From Actinomycetes bacterium (GTDB lineage: Bacteria > Actinomycetota > Thermoleophilia > BMS3ABIN01): 64,000 bases of DNA. Made by a program: the position numbers and the translations under genes. How positions within the stretch are numbered: the first letter of the stretch is position 1; the number at the start of each line of letters is the position of its first letter. The notes beneath the pieces are model-generated. The model ran no database searches. It saw only the letters and a program-made list of their open reading frames with translations, and had not been told where the DNA came from. Shown here in pieces: positions 51,175 to 59,533 of the stretch. The stretch is from NCBI GenBank assembly GCA_021785935.1, contig JAJYOG010000002.1, positions 124,001 through 188,000 of the forward strand. The letters are read 5' to 3'.

Positions 51175-53421
51175 CTATAAATCCCGTGGGATCGAAAAGA
51201 AAAATGTGCTCCCGATCCCGGGTTCGCTCTCCACCCAGATACGGCCTTTGTGCATCTCCACAAAGCGTTTGCTGATAGTCAGGCCGAGACCAACCCCCGC
51301 CGTACCGGCTAAGCCGGGAGACACCTGATGGAAGCGGTCGAAAATCGCGTCGTGGTGTTCCGGACCGACGCCGATCCCCGTATCATTCACGGAAAAAGTC
51401 GTCTCGTCCTGCGATTGTTCGATAGCAACGACTATTCTTCCTTCATCCGTAAATTTAATAGCGTTGCTGATTAAGTTAAATAACACCTGCCGCACCTTGC
51501 CGGCGTCTAGCCTCACAGTTTGACACTCATCCGGAACCTGGTAATCAAGCGCCACCTTTTTCTCTCCCGCGAGCGTCTGCATGCTCATTACCGCTTCCTT
51601 AACCAGGTCCGCTGGAGATGTTTCATCCAGAATCAGGTTCATGCGGCCCGCTTCAATCTTGGCCAAATTGAGCAGATCATCGATCAGGCGAAGCAGCACC
51701 TGGCCATTGTCGTGGATGATGTTGAGATCCTTTTGCTGTTCCTCGTTGACGTCTCCGTCGAGCCCGTCGAGAATGAGTTTGCTGAATCCAATGATCGAAT
51801 TTAGCGGTGTCCTCAGCTCATGACTCATGTTGGCCAGAAATTCCGATTTCATCCTGTCGACTTCGCGCAGCTTGTAGTTGGCCACCTCAAGCTCCTTGCT
51901 CTTGCGCTCGCTTTCGTGGTACATGCGCGACAGCGCTTCGGTCCTCTCTTTAACACGAAACTCCAGCTTCTGTGCCGACCGGGATAGTTCCTCATAGAGG
52001 CGGGCATTCTCCACCGCTACCGCTGCCTGACGGGAAACGATCGACAGAATCTCCAGGTCCCCGGTTGTAAATTTGCGGCCGCTGCCCTTGTCCATAACGC
52101 CGATAGCGCCGACGCAGCGGTCGGCGATCATCAACGGCACCGTGGCTACGGCTGTTACCCCAGCCCGAACGAAGTCCTCCTGCCTTAACTTTGAGGAAGG
52201 ATAATCATTGTCTATTCGCGGCTTCCCTTTAATAATGACATCGCCGGCGGCCCCGACTCCCGGACGTCCCTTCAGCTGACACAACTCCGGCGGCAGGTTA
52301 TAGGCGTAAGGATAAGTGATAATATCGTTTGCCTGATCAAGCAGGGCGATCATGGCGGCGTCGGTTTCGGCCATTTCCGCCGCGTGGCGCGCGACCTCGG
52401 ACAAAACGTGACCCAGATCGAGTCCGGAAGTGATGCTGATGGCGACCTGGTGAAGCTCGCGTGTCACACGCAATCGCTCTTGAGTGTCTCGGAACAGGTT
52501 GGCGTTCTCGATGGCGATGGCCGCCTGGTCGGCTACCGCCAGGGCCATTTCCAGGTCATCCTGGTTAAATTTCTTGCTCGGACTCTTGCCAAAAAGTCCG
52601 AGCGCACCCAGGGCGTGATCCCCGACCATTAACGGTACGCCCATAATTGAGATAACTCCCGCCTCGGTGAATGCGGGCACCTGGGAAGGGTGGGAAGGAT
52701 AATCGTCGAGAACGAGCGGTTCTCCGGTTTTCATTACATAACCAGCGATCCCTTCTCCCGCGGGAACCACAACCTTGGAAAGCCGCGCCGGCATGTTGAA
52801 ATGATACGGATAGCTAATTTCCCCCTTCTTCTCATCGAGGAGTGCGACCGTGCCGGCATCGGCTCCGGTCAGGGCGGCGGCGTTTTCAGCGATGCGGCGA
52901 AGAGTGGTGTTCAGGTCCAGGCCGGATGAGATCTCCCTCGATACCGCCGCCAGCCGCTCCAGCCTCTGGCTCTTTTTTAGAAGCTCTCCCTGGGACTTAA
53001 GTTGTTCGGTAACGATGCGTACAACCTCAATGCCTGCCACGATTTCGCCGTCTTCGTCAAAAACAGGAGTAGCCACGATTTCAGCGGCGATCTCATGGCC
53101 GTGCTTGTCGTAACCATGGTGAGTTGTGCGATACGGTTTGCCCGTCTTGTAGGCCATATCCACAGGGCAATCCGGGCATAGCCGCGGCCGCCGCTCATAA
53201 ACCTCAAAGCAGAAACGTCCCTCGAGGTTCTCACCAAAAAGGCGCTTATGCGCTTTGTTGGCATAGATGATACGCATCTGGCGATCCTGAACACTGACTC
53301 CGTCGTCAGTGTTTGCCAGGATCGTGGAGAACAGGTCGCGCCGCCAGGGCGGCAATTCATTCTGCTGACCTGTCCGGCTTTTATAAACAGTCCCTTCCGC
53401 ATTGCCTTTAATGGTAGCCAA
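51175..53421 (-). CDS. PAS-GAF-GAF hybrid-type sensor histidine kinase (soluble)
   Basis: 748 residues, no membrane helix. PAS domain at about 25-145 (LANTDDGVSVQDRQMRI), unusual for CPDCPVDMAYKTG, a Cys pair that might bind metal or sense redox. Two GAF domains follow (about 165-315 and 325-485), then a coiled coil, HisKA with His near 532 (FLANMSHELRTPLNSIIGFS) and a HATPase domain (LISNAIKFTDEGRIVVAI, GVGLGLTISKRFVEMHKGRI). No receiver is attached; the separate receivers downstream are likely partners. Confidence 0.93.
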   Translation of the reverse strand: MATIKGNAEGTVYKSRTGQQNELPPWRRDLFSTILANTDDGVSVQDRQMRIIYANKAHKRLFGENLEGRFCFEVYERRPRLCPDCPVDMAYKTGKPYRTTHHGYDKHGHEIAAEIVATPVFDEDGEIVAGIEVVRIVTEQLKSQGELLKKSQRLERLAAVSREISSGLDLNTTLRRIAENAAALTGADAGTVALLDEKKGEISYPYHFNMPARLSKVVVPAGEGIAGYVMKTGEPLVLDDYPSHPSQVPAFTEAGVISIMGVPLMVGDHALGALGLFGKSPSKKFNQDDLEMALAVADQAAIAIENANLFRDTQERLRVTRELHQVAISITSGLDLGHVLSEVARHAAEMAETDAAMIALLDQANDIITYPYAYNLPPELCQLKGRPGVGAAGDVIIKGKPRIDNDYPSSKLRQEDFVRAGVTAVATVPLMIADRCVGAIGVMDKGSGRKFTTGDLEILSIVSRQAAVAVENARLYEELSRSAQKLEFRVKERTEALSRMYHESERKSKELEVANYKLREVDRMKSEFLANMSHELRTPLNSIIGFSKLILDGLDGDVNEEQQKDLNIIHDNGQVLLRLIDDLLNLAKIEAGRMNLILDETSPADLVKEAVMSMQTLAGEKKVALDYQVPDECQTVRLDAGKVRQVLFNLISNAIKFTDEGRIVVAIEQSQDETTFSVNDTGIGVGPEHHDAIFDRFHQVSPGLAGTAGVGLGLTISKRFVEMHKGRIWVESEPGIGSTFFFSIPRDL

Positions 53422-53547
53422 ATGTTTGGTCCTTGATTAGTCCCCCCTGGGAATGAGGAAATTTCCGTTTTAGGCCGGGGAGATCACGTTCCGTTACCAT
53501 ATTGAAGATATATTCCCTGATTATCTGCATTTAAGTCATAAAACCTG

Positions 53548-53577
53548 AGGGACGTACGTTTCCTATGTTTCCTAATT
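53548..53577 (-). repeat. Dispersed repeat family A, copy 6
   Basis: Reverse orientation copy of the 30-base element (AGGGACGTACGTTTCC core). It ends 1 base before the stop codon of the amidase gene. Confidence 0.9.
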
Positions 53578-53578
53578 C

Positions 53579-54517
53579 TTAACCGAAATAGCCGATTACA
53601 CCAGCTGCGAGCGCCCTGGCAACCGACTGCTGGTAATCAGGAGAAGTGAGACGGGCGTCTTCAGCAGGATTGGTAAGAAATCCTGTCTCCGCCAGTACCG
53701 CGGGCACGTCCGACCAGTTGAATCCGAGCAAGTCACCACGCTCAACAATCCCCAGGTCGGGAACCCCGAGCCCGGTAACCATCGCCGCCTGGACCGCTTG
53801 CGCCGCCTTCTTGCTCGCAGGAGCGATGTCGTCCGTCCAACCCTGGATCGATGCGGGGTAGATGGTACTGGCGCCACTGGCTGACTGATTTTCAGAACCA
53901 TCGCAATGGATGCGCAGATATAGATCGGCGCCGGCCTGATTGGCAATGAGGGTGCGGTCCCGGGCCAGACCATTGAAAATATCGCCGTCCCTCACCATAA
54001 CGACCTTGGCTCCCTCGGCTTCGAGTATCGGTTTGAGCTGCCGGGCGATCGCCATCGTTATCTGGTATTCCGGCACCCCGGAGACGACACCCGTGGTCCC
54101 TCCCGGTTCCGTCGTTTTCATCTCGGATGAACCGGGGCCGATCGGCTCGGTTCCCGCATTGGTATTGGCAGCATGCCCCGGATCTATACAGATTACGCGG
54201 CCAGCAAGCCTGCCGCTGCCCGGGATGTTCGTAGTCGCGGGCGCCGGCTTGGCGAATGGACGCGGCGTTGCCAGAATGGCGGCTACCTGCCGCAAGGATC
54301 TTCCTGAAGAAGGAGTGGTGGCCGACCCAGCCTCCTCGCCGCTACCGGTTTCGGAGTTTCCGAGCACCGACCCGATGCTGCGAAACATCCGGGCGGGCGT
54401 ACTATTTTCTGGAGTCAGCCCGGACCTGGCGGCACCGTAAACTATCCCTGCAGCCACCAGCAACACTGCCAACGCAGCAACCGCGGCGTAACGCTCGCGG
54501 GAGGGCACTCTTAGCAT
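53579..54517 (-). CDS. N-acetylmuramoyl-L-alanine amidase (Amidase_3)
   Basis: 312 residues. One N-terminal membrane helix or signal anchor (VAALAVLLVAAGIVYGAA), a Ser/Thr/Pro-rich linker to about 125, then the amidase domain: VICIDPGHAANTNAGTEP (zinc His), EYQITMAIARQLKPILEAEG (zinc Glu region), LYLRIHCDGSENQ (second His) and VPAVLAETGFLTNPAED (catalytic Glu). It cleaves the bond between MurNAc and the stem peptide, outside the membrane. ATG 54515-54517 is chosen because it gives a normal anchor; it overlaps the upstream gene by 7 bases. Confidence 0.92.
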   Translation of the reverse strand: MLRVPSRERYAAVAALAVLLVAAGIVYGAARSGLTPENSTPARMFRSIGSVLGNSETGSGEEAGSATTPSSGRSLRQVAAILATPRPFAKPAPATTNIPGSGRLAGRVICIDPGHAANTNAGTEPIGPGSSEMKTTEPGGTTGVVSGVPEYQITMAIARQLKPILEAEGAKVVMVRDGDIFNGLARDRTLIANQAGADLYLRIHCDGSENQSASGASTIYPASIQGWTDDIAPASKKAAQAVQAAMVTGLGVPDLGIVERGDLLGFNWSDVPAVLAETGFLTNPAEDARLTSPDYQQSVARALAAGVIGYFG

Positions 54518-56064
54518 GGAACGAACCCGGTCGGTCCGGCCGGCCCATATGGCCGGCGAACCATCTTCAGGTTGCCGCTGCCTTCGTCGTAGAGGAAAAG
54601 ATACCCGTCGGCGGCGTCCGCGGGATCGATCTGGCCATCGATGCAATAAATCTTGAGGTCGGTTCTGCCATATTTCCAGTGGACCGCCTGTGTCAGGCCG
54701 TTGACATAAACGTATGCCCCAGACCATCTCGGGACCATCTGAAAGAAAATCTTGGTCTCGGGCGCCGGATCTGGCAGGAGCAAGCGTGTCTCTTCCGGAA
54801 TCGCCGCGGTAATTGAAGAGGCGCGTTCCCAGGGGCGGTTATTGTGGTTGAGTCCCCAAAAATACAGGGGCACCAGGAGCGCCAGCGCCGCCGTGACCGG
54901 CACCCGCCACATTCTGCTCTTCCAGCCGAACTCCATGAGCCCCACAACCATGACAGTTATCAACCCCAGGGTCGGTATGTAGAGATAACGGCTCTCCCTC
55001 AATGTCTGTGTATAATCGCCCATGAACACGGATGAATAAACCGGGAGCAGGGAACAGAGGAAGAAGGCAGCCATGAATGCCCAGGCGCGTCGCGCCGGCG
55101 CCTCTGTGCGCCGCCAGCGAAGCAGGACCAACGCCAGGGAAAGGAGGCAAAGCAGGCCAACGTACAGGCCTACCAAATTGATGGTCCGATCCTGGAAAAC
55201 GATGGAGTTAAATGGCGTCAGCAGCACCCAGAAGGTCGACTTCGTCGCCTCCCAGCCCGGTGCTCCGAACAGGGAGACGTTTGAGTAGCCGCCCATACTT
55301 CCAAGGACACTCCATCTGAGCAAGAAATAACCAGCGAACAGGATTATAAATGGAGCAAGGCGACAGGTGGAAAAGATAAGCCGTTGCTTGGGAGTAGCGA
55401 CGGTCGCCGCGTCGGTCGTGTCCGCTGCCGCGGAGGTACCACCCGCTGCCGCGGGTGTGCCCATGAAACCAAACATGAGCTCCGCGAGCGGCACCAGGAC
55501 AACCAGCGTCAAGGCAGCCTCCTTACTGAGGAGAGCCAGCGCAGCGGCGGCTAAGGATCCAGCGAGTATGGCCCGGCTCCGTTTTTGGATGGCAATATAA
55601 TAAAGACATATTGTCAACATGATAAAGAACAGCGCCATGACATCGTACCTGCCCGCCGCCCAGGTGACCGCTTCTGGTGCGATCGGGGTCAGTACAAACA
55701 GGGATGCCGCCAGCAGTGAGGCAATGCGGCCCACGCCTACTCGCGACAGGAACCAGAAAAGGATGCAGGCCGTTCCGGCGTGAAGGCCTGTGTTGAGCAG
55801 ATGCGATGGCAGGGCATGAATGCCGGCCACCTGAAACTGGATCCACCAGGTGAGCATGGGAAACGGCCTGAGAAATGAAGGCGCCGCCGCTGAGAAGAGG
55901 CTGCCAAGCTCGGTAAAGGAATATTTCTGGCCGAGGTCGGTCAGACCATAATCGTCAGATATCTGAGCGCCGTTCAAGGTAGGCAGGTAGACGACGAACG
56001 CCAGAGCGAATAGAAAAAGATCCGCCAGTATGCCCGATTTGTGTTTTGCCAGAAAGGTCTTCAT
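54511..56064 (-). CDS. Multi-span membrane protein, glycosyltransferase (GT-C) like
   Basis: 517 residues with about 10-12 membrane helices. The N-terminal layout (LADLFLFALAFVVYLPTLNG, then ISDDYGLTDLGQKYS) places an Asp pair in the first external loop, as in GT-C enzymes that use polyprenyl-phosphate sugars. RYDVMALFFIMLTICLYYIA and ALLSKEAALTLVVLVPLAEL also resemble this class (TMTC-like). A cytosolic Ala/Thr-rich insert lies near 205-225. Probably transfers sugars to surface protein or polymer; acceptor unknown. Shares a transcript with the amidase. Confidence 0.75.
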   Translation of the reverse strand: MKTFLAKHKSGILADLFLFALAFVVYLPTLNGAQISDDYGLTDLGQKYSFTELGSLFSAAAPSFLRPFPMLTWWIQFQVAGIHALPSHLLNTGLHAGTACILFWFLSRVGVGRIASLLAASLFVLTPIAPEAVTWAAGRYDVMALFFIMLTICLYYIAIQKRSRAILAGSLAAAALALLSKEAALTLVVLVPLAELMFGFMGTPAAAGGTSAAADTTDAATVATPKQRLIFSTCRLAPFIILFAGYFLLRWSVLGSMGGYSNVSLFGAPGWEATKSTFWVLLTPFNSIVFQDRTINLVGLYVGLLCLLSLALVLLRWRRTEAPARRAWAFMAAFFLCSLLPVYSSVFMGDYTQTLRESRYLYIPTLGLITVMVVGLMEFGWKSRMWRVPVTAALALLVPLYFWGLNHNNRPWERASSITAAIPEETRLLLPDPAPETKIFFQMVPRWSGAYVYVNGLTQAVHWKYGRTDLKIYCIDGQIDPADAADGYLFLYDEGSGNLKMVRRPYGPAGPTGFVPC

Positions 56065-56340
56065 CTTGTGCAGTTAAACCGCCTCATGAGGACATCAGAT
56101 TTGATTCCTGAATCATATCAAGGCCTAACAGGAATGACATTACGGCGGTAACGGGGGCATGGATTTCATCCGACTTGACTTTACCGGATTAACATTGTTG
56201 TTTGTCAACTGAGTGATGACACCGCCGCTTCCCCTCATGCCCGCCCCAATTTATTTGTCGTTTTTTGTTGCATGCCGTAAGCCGAATAATTCTAAGCACT
56301 TATCAAACCAGTAAATGTTATTATCTATAAGGCAGTTTTA

Positions 56341-56562
56341 ATGTTCCCACGGAAGAAGATCGATCATCCGGATCCATATACTAATTCCGGAAGCCTAGAC
56401 AAAGGAAACCCGATTCCCTCAATCCGGATGATGCGGTATGCCATTGAAGATTTTGACGCGAATTCAACTTATTGGGCCAAACGGCTCTGCGTCTTGACAA
56501 TTGCTCTGGTCTTTTTAACGATCGCTCTCATCGTTCTAACCATAATTTTGATCGTAGAATAG
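56341..56562 (+). CDS. Small membrane protein, unknown function
   Basis: 73 residues, no known family. A hydrophilic N-terminal part of 50 residues rich in charged residues is followed by one C-terminal helix (VLTIALVFLTIALIVLTIIL), giving a tail-anchored layout. AAGG lies about 8 bases before the ATG. It precedes the gene at 56585 by 22 bases and is probably co-expressed with it. Lower GC than the surrounding housekeeping genes fits an accessory origin. Confidence 0.6.
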   Translation: MFPRKKIDHPDPYTNSGSLDKGNPIPSIRMMRYAIEDFDANSTYWAKRLCVLTIALVFLTIALIVLTIILIVE

Positions 56563-56584
56563 GAACTTCCGATGGGGGATTTTA

Positions 56585-57046
56585 ATGGACACTATCACGG
56601 TCATTACGATAGCCATCGCTATATACGGTGCATTGCTCTCTACATACACGGCAATCGATAGGCTCAAAGAAAATAAAGTCAAGATCGAGAGCGAGTTGCG
56701 CCTTGGTTTTATCCTACCTTCAAATAAACAGTTAGTCTTTCTGAGTGCTGGCAATCATGGTCGAAAACCTGTCTCCATGAGCATAGGTCTATTCACTACA
56801 CCAGATGGTTCGTCATTTATTGCAGAAGGAATCGGCGAAAACCCAAAAATGCCTTGCGAAATTTCTCCTGGTCAGAAATGCGAGGTTTGGCTTGAGGCGA
56901 ACCTTGTTGCCGATTTTCTTGCGGGACAAGGATCTAATGGGAGGGTCAAGTTGGGCGGAATGTTCAATGATCAGCTAGGTAGATCATATAAGGCGAAACC
57001 TCTCGAATTCGACATTGAAAAATGGAGAACCAGTAGACCTTCTTAA
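56585..57046 (+). CDS. Membrane-anchored protein with soluble domain, unknown function
   Basis: 153 residues. One N-terminal helix (TVITIAIAIYGALLSTYTAI), a short coiled stretch (DRLKENKVKIESEL), then a beta-rich soluble domain (GFILPSNKQLVFLSAGNHGR, EISPGQKCEVWLEANLVADF). GGGGG 7 bases before the ATG is a strong ribosome site. Its 3' end overlaps the NYN gene by 4 bases in convergent orientation. Family not recognised. Confidence 0.65.
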   Translation: MDTITVITIAIAIYGALLSTYTAIDRLKENKVKIESELRLGFILPSNKQLVFLSAGNHGRKPVSMSIGLFTTPDGSSFIAEGIGENPKMPCEISPGQKCEVWLEANLVADFLAGQGSNGRVKLGGMFNDQLGRSYKAKPLEFDIEKWRTSRPS

Positions 57047-57684
57047 GAAGTCTGCTTTTTTGTTTTTCCGGGGCGGTAATCGCGAGGGTCTATGCAGGAA
57101 TCATAATCAGCTTTGCTGATTTTAATCCAGTCTGTGCCACTGACTCCCCGATGATTATTGCAGGCTGGGCTATCGGGAAAGGCTGTTGCAATTTTTATCC
57201 AGCGATTCTGCTGACGCGAAATTTGTCTTACCTCTTTCGCCACTTCAGAAAAATCTTGATCTTGGCTAAACACTAAAACGACATCACAAAGATTTGCTCT
57301 GACGGCGTGAACGACATCTAGAGCAATTCTAACATCAACTCCTTTTTCTTGCCCGACAAGAGTCGTGTATACAGACCCATCCGGAAGAGTTATGGATTTA
57401 TTTCGATATCTAAGCGGCCTTGAAAAAACATCGATCCCTTTTCGCCCCATATTGGCAAACTTTGCAGCCCAAAAATGACTCCAGAATGGATTATCAGTTG
57501 CGTCAGGTATACCGGTGTAGAAGCCGGCCTTCATGAGCTTCCAGTTTTGTTGCGAGCAAACAAGCTCAGAAAGCTTTAATACGTCGTAATTGGGTAAACG
57601 ATATCCAAATGCTTCCTTAACGGCATAGAAAAGATTTTGACCATCGATGAGCGCGAAGGTTCTTTTTATCGCGGGCTCGGACAT
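57043..57684 (-). CDS. NYN-domain (PIN-like) putative ribonuclease
   Basis: 213 residues. The NYN/LabA-like fold is indicated by FALIDGQNLFYAVKEAFG (first acidic Asp and Asn), QEKGVDVRIALDVVHAV (central Asp) and VVLVFSQDQDFSEVAKEVRQ (third Asp cluster). The three acidic sites of a metal-dependent nuclease are therefore present. The C-terminus ends in a Lys-rich stretch. ATG 57682-57684 has AAGGGAT upstream. Such proteins occur in RNA decay and in defence islands; the specific target is unknown. Confidence 0.85.
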   Translation of the reverse strand: MSEPAIKRTFALIDGQNLFYAVKEAFGYRLPNYDVLKLSELVCSQQNWKLMKAGFYTGIPDATDNPFWSHFWAAKFANMGRKGIDVFSRPLRYRNKSITLPDGSVYTTLVGQEKGVDVRIALDVVHAVRANLCDVVLVFSQDQDFSEVAKEVRQISRQQNRWIKIATAFPDSPACNNHRGVSGTDWIKISKADYDSCIDPRDYRPGKTKKQTS

Positions 57685-57882
57685 CAAAGCTATCCCTTTT
57701 TAAAAAAAAATAACCCCGCCCGAGGCCTTTCGGCATGTCGAACGGGGAGCAGAGAAACTTATTATAGACTTTATTTTGTTTTCGGCAAGTCTTTTTTCCA
57801 ACTAAATTATACCCAAAAGTATGCTCAATAACCCTAAAATCCTTCCCGGTGGGTGCCAAAATGGGTGCCAGCGCCGGAAAAC

Positions 57883-57902
57883 CGCCGCGTTTTAAGACGG
57901 CG
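57883..57902 (-). terminator. Hairpin downstream of tRNA-Thr
   Basis: CGCCG and CGGCG (57883-57887 and 57898-57902) pair around a 10-base loop; on the minus strand GTTTTCC follows. Consistent with a terminator 40 bases after the tRNA. Confidence 0.45.
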
Positions 57903-57940
57903 CTTTTCTATGTAAGTCCGCTATTAGCAGGCGATTGAAC

Positions 57941-58017
57941 TGGAGCCGGTGACAGGATTCGAACCCGTGGCCTGCTGATTACAAATCAGCTGCTCTAGCC
58001 AACTGAGCTACACCGGC
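57941..58017 (-). tRNA. trnT: tRNA-Thr (anticodon UGU), with encoded CCA
   Basis: 77 bases including CCA (57941-57943). Cloverleaf on the minus strand: acceptor GCCGGTG paired with CACCGGC, D-arm AGCTCAGTTGGCTAGAGC, anticodon stem-loop CTGATTTGTAATCAG with TGT in the loop, and T-loop GGTTCGAATCC. The neighbouring stretch to the left (56.1-57.9 kb) carries accessory genes, and tRNA genes are common insertion points. Confidence 0.97.
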
Positions 58018-58133
58018 CCGCGTGAAGAAACGGCGCGCCATCGGTTACATAATATATGTTATGCAATCCGCGCCTTCAGTCTATGCAACCTGCGTCCGCC
58101 TGGGCAGACTTATTATAAAACAAGAGGCGCCCC

Positions 58134-58155
58134 TGCGGGCGCCTCAATAATTACG
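58134..58155 (-). terminator. Terminator of the sigH transcript
   Basis: GAGGCGCCC (58134-58142) and GGGCGCCTC (58147-58155) form a perfect 9-base stem with a 4-base loop; on the minus strand TTGTTTTAT follows. It lies 80 bases after the sigH stop. Confidence 0.75.
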
Positions 58156-58235
58156 CTATTTGCGGGATTGACTCGCGATGCGGATTCAAAAAAGCTTCAT
58201 TCCCGCCTTTCGCCGTCAATAACCCGATCGGCCCC

Positions 58236-58865
58236 CTACAAATACACCTGCCGGCTCTGAAGGTGAAGGTCTACTTTACGTTTAATCCTCTGGAGGGCAT
58301 TGTCCACGCTCTTGGTGTCGTAGCCGATTTCGCCGGCTATCTGTTCGTAGGAAAGCCCCTCAAGATACAGGCTGAGAACGCTGGTTTCCAGGTCGCTAAG
58401 CAGGCGCCCCAGGCAGTCCTTGAGGCTCGCGACCTCCTCGGAGCTTATTACCTGGTTGAGCGGATCGTGAATCGACGATCCCGGCAGAATATCGCCCAGC
58501 GAACACTCGCCGTCATCGTGCGAGGTCGGAGAATGGCTCAGGGAAAGGTAACTGTTCAGAGGCTGGTGCTTCTGACGGGAAGCGGTCTTGATCGCCGTAA
58601 TGATCTGGCGGGTTATGCAAAGCTCCGCAAAACTGCGGAACGATGCTTCACGGTCGTCCCGATAATCGCGGATTGCCTTGGTGAGGCCGATAAGCCCCTC
58701 CTGGACGAGATCGTCCGTGTCGCCTCCCGACATGAAATAGGAACTGGCCTTAAGCTTGACGAAACCGTGATACTTGGAGATTATCGCTTCGAAAGCGTCA
58801 AGCCTCCCCGACCGCGCCTTCGCGATCAGCATGACATCTTCGTCCTGCCCCATCGAAGTTTTCAA
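58236..58865 (-). CDS. sigH: RNA polymerase sigma factor SigH (Spo0H-like)
   Basis: 209 residues. The region 2 sequence (DTDDLVQEGLIGLTKAIRDY, then SFRSFAELCITRQIITAIKT and ASRQKHQPLNSYLSLS) is very close to the Firmicutes SigH/Spo0H group, and region 4 has LYLEGLSYEQIAGEIGYDTK. In Bacillus it controls the transition phase and early sporulation; members also exist in deep actinobacterial lineages, where the role may differ. It lies 140 bases downstream of yacP on the same strand, as in Bacillus. Confidence 0.93.
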   Translation of the reverse strand: MKTSMGQDEDVMLIAKARSGRLDAFEAIISKYHGFVKLKASSYFMSGGDTDDLVQEGLIGLTKAIRDYRDDREASFRSFAELCITRQIITAIKTASRQKHQPLNSYLSLSHSPTSHDDGECSLGDILPGSSIHDPLNQVISSEEVASLKDCLGRLLSDLETSVLSLYLEGLSYEQIAGEIGYDTKSVDNALQRIKRKVDLHLQSRQVYL

Positions 58866-59005
58866 GACTCTCCCCCTCTCCTTATCCTGTCTAAAACCGG
58901 ATAAATCGCCGGGTTTACGGTCCGCGGAAGGGTTTTCGCCAAAGGCCTGAAAAAACCTCTCCGCTTACTTCTGGGCCAGATTCCCGTGGAACCTGCACGG
59001 CTAAA

Positions 59006-59512
59006 TCAACCGCGCCCCCTCCGCATTTCTTCTAGTTTCCGCAAAGTCTCGACGTCTACTTTATCTTCAATCTTCCAACGCATTCTACCCATTTCAGGAT
59101 GGATTGCAACCCCTTTTGCAAATTTTTTCATATCGGCTAGGAAATTGCGGGGAGGGATCCGTTCCACCCGTTTCATGAGAGCGCCCTTCTGCACCTCCCA
59201 GTCACCGCTGACAACGCGGACCTCGTCCTTGGTGGCGGCGAGCTTCTGCTGCACCAGTTTACCGATTAAAATGTCAGCGCTTTCACTGGCGGATGAAAAG
59301 CAAACGGTGACCGCGGTATCGGCGATACGGTGGCTCACGGGTGAATCAGAGACAGAGGAATCGAAGATGATATAAGCCTCATCTCCAGTGGAAGCCATGA
59401 AGCTGATTGTCTCCTCGACCAGCTCATGGCGCTTTGCTTCCAGCTGATTCTTGGTCATGCCGTCGGTCTCGCGGGTGTGCAGAACATTATAGCCGTCGAT
59501 GATGTAAATCAT
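59006..59512 (-). CDS. yacP: YacP/Rae1-type NYN-domain endoribonuclease
   Basis: 168 residues. MIYIIDGYNVLHTRE at the start, AYIIFDSSVSD, SESADILIGKLVQQKL and VRVVSGDWEVQKGALMKRVE match the YacP family (Rae1 in Bacillus, a ribosome-associated mRNA endonuclease). Gene order cysS-yacP-sigH is conserved with Bacillus, where mrnC and rlmB lie between cysS and yacP; both are absent here, and cysS ends 21 bases upstream. Confidence 0.9.
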   Translation of the reverse strand: MIYIIDGYNVLHTRETDGMTKNQLEAKRHELVEETISFMASTGDEAYIIFDSSVSDSPVSHRIADTAVTVCFSSASESADILIGKLVQQKLAATKDEVRVVSGDWEVQKGALMKRVERIPPRNFLADMKKFAKGVAIHPEMGRMRWKIEDKVDVETLRKLEEMRRGRG

Positions 59513-59533
59513 GATGTGTCTTCGGGAATCTCT

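Noticed and set aside
57851-57870. GGGTGCCA direct repeats as an attachment site next to tRNA-Thr
   Set aside because: No matching copy of the tRNA 3' end and no integrase gene were found in the window, so an att site cannot be supported.
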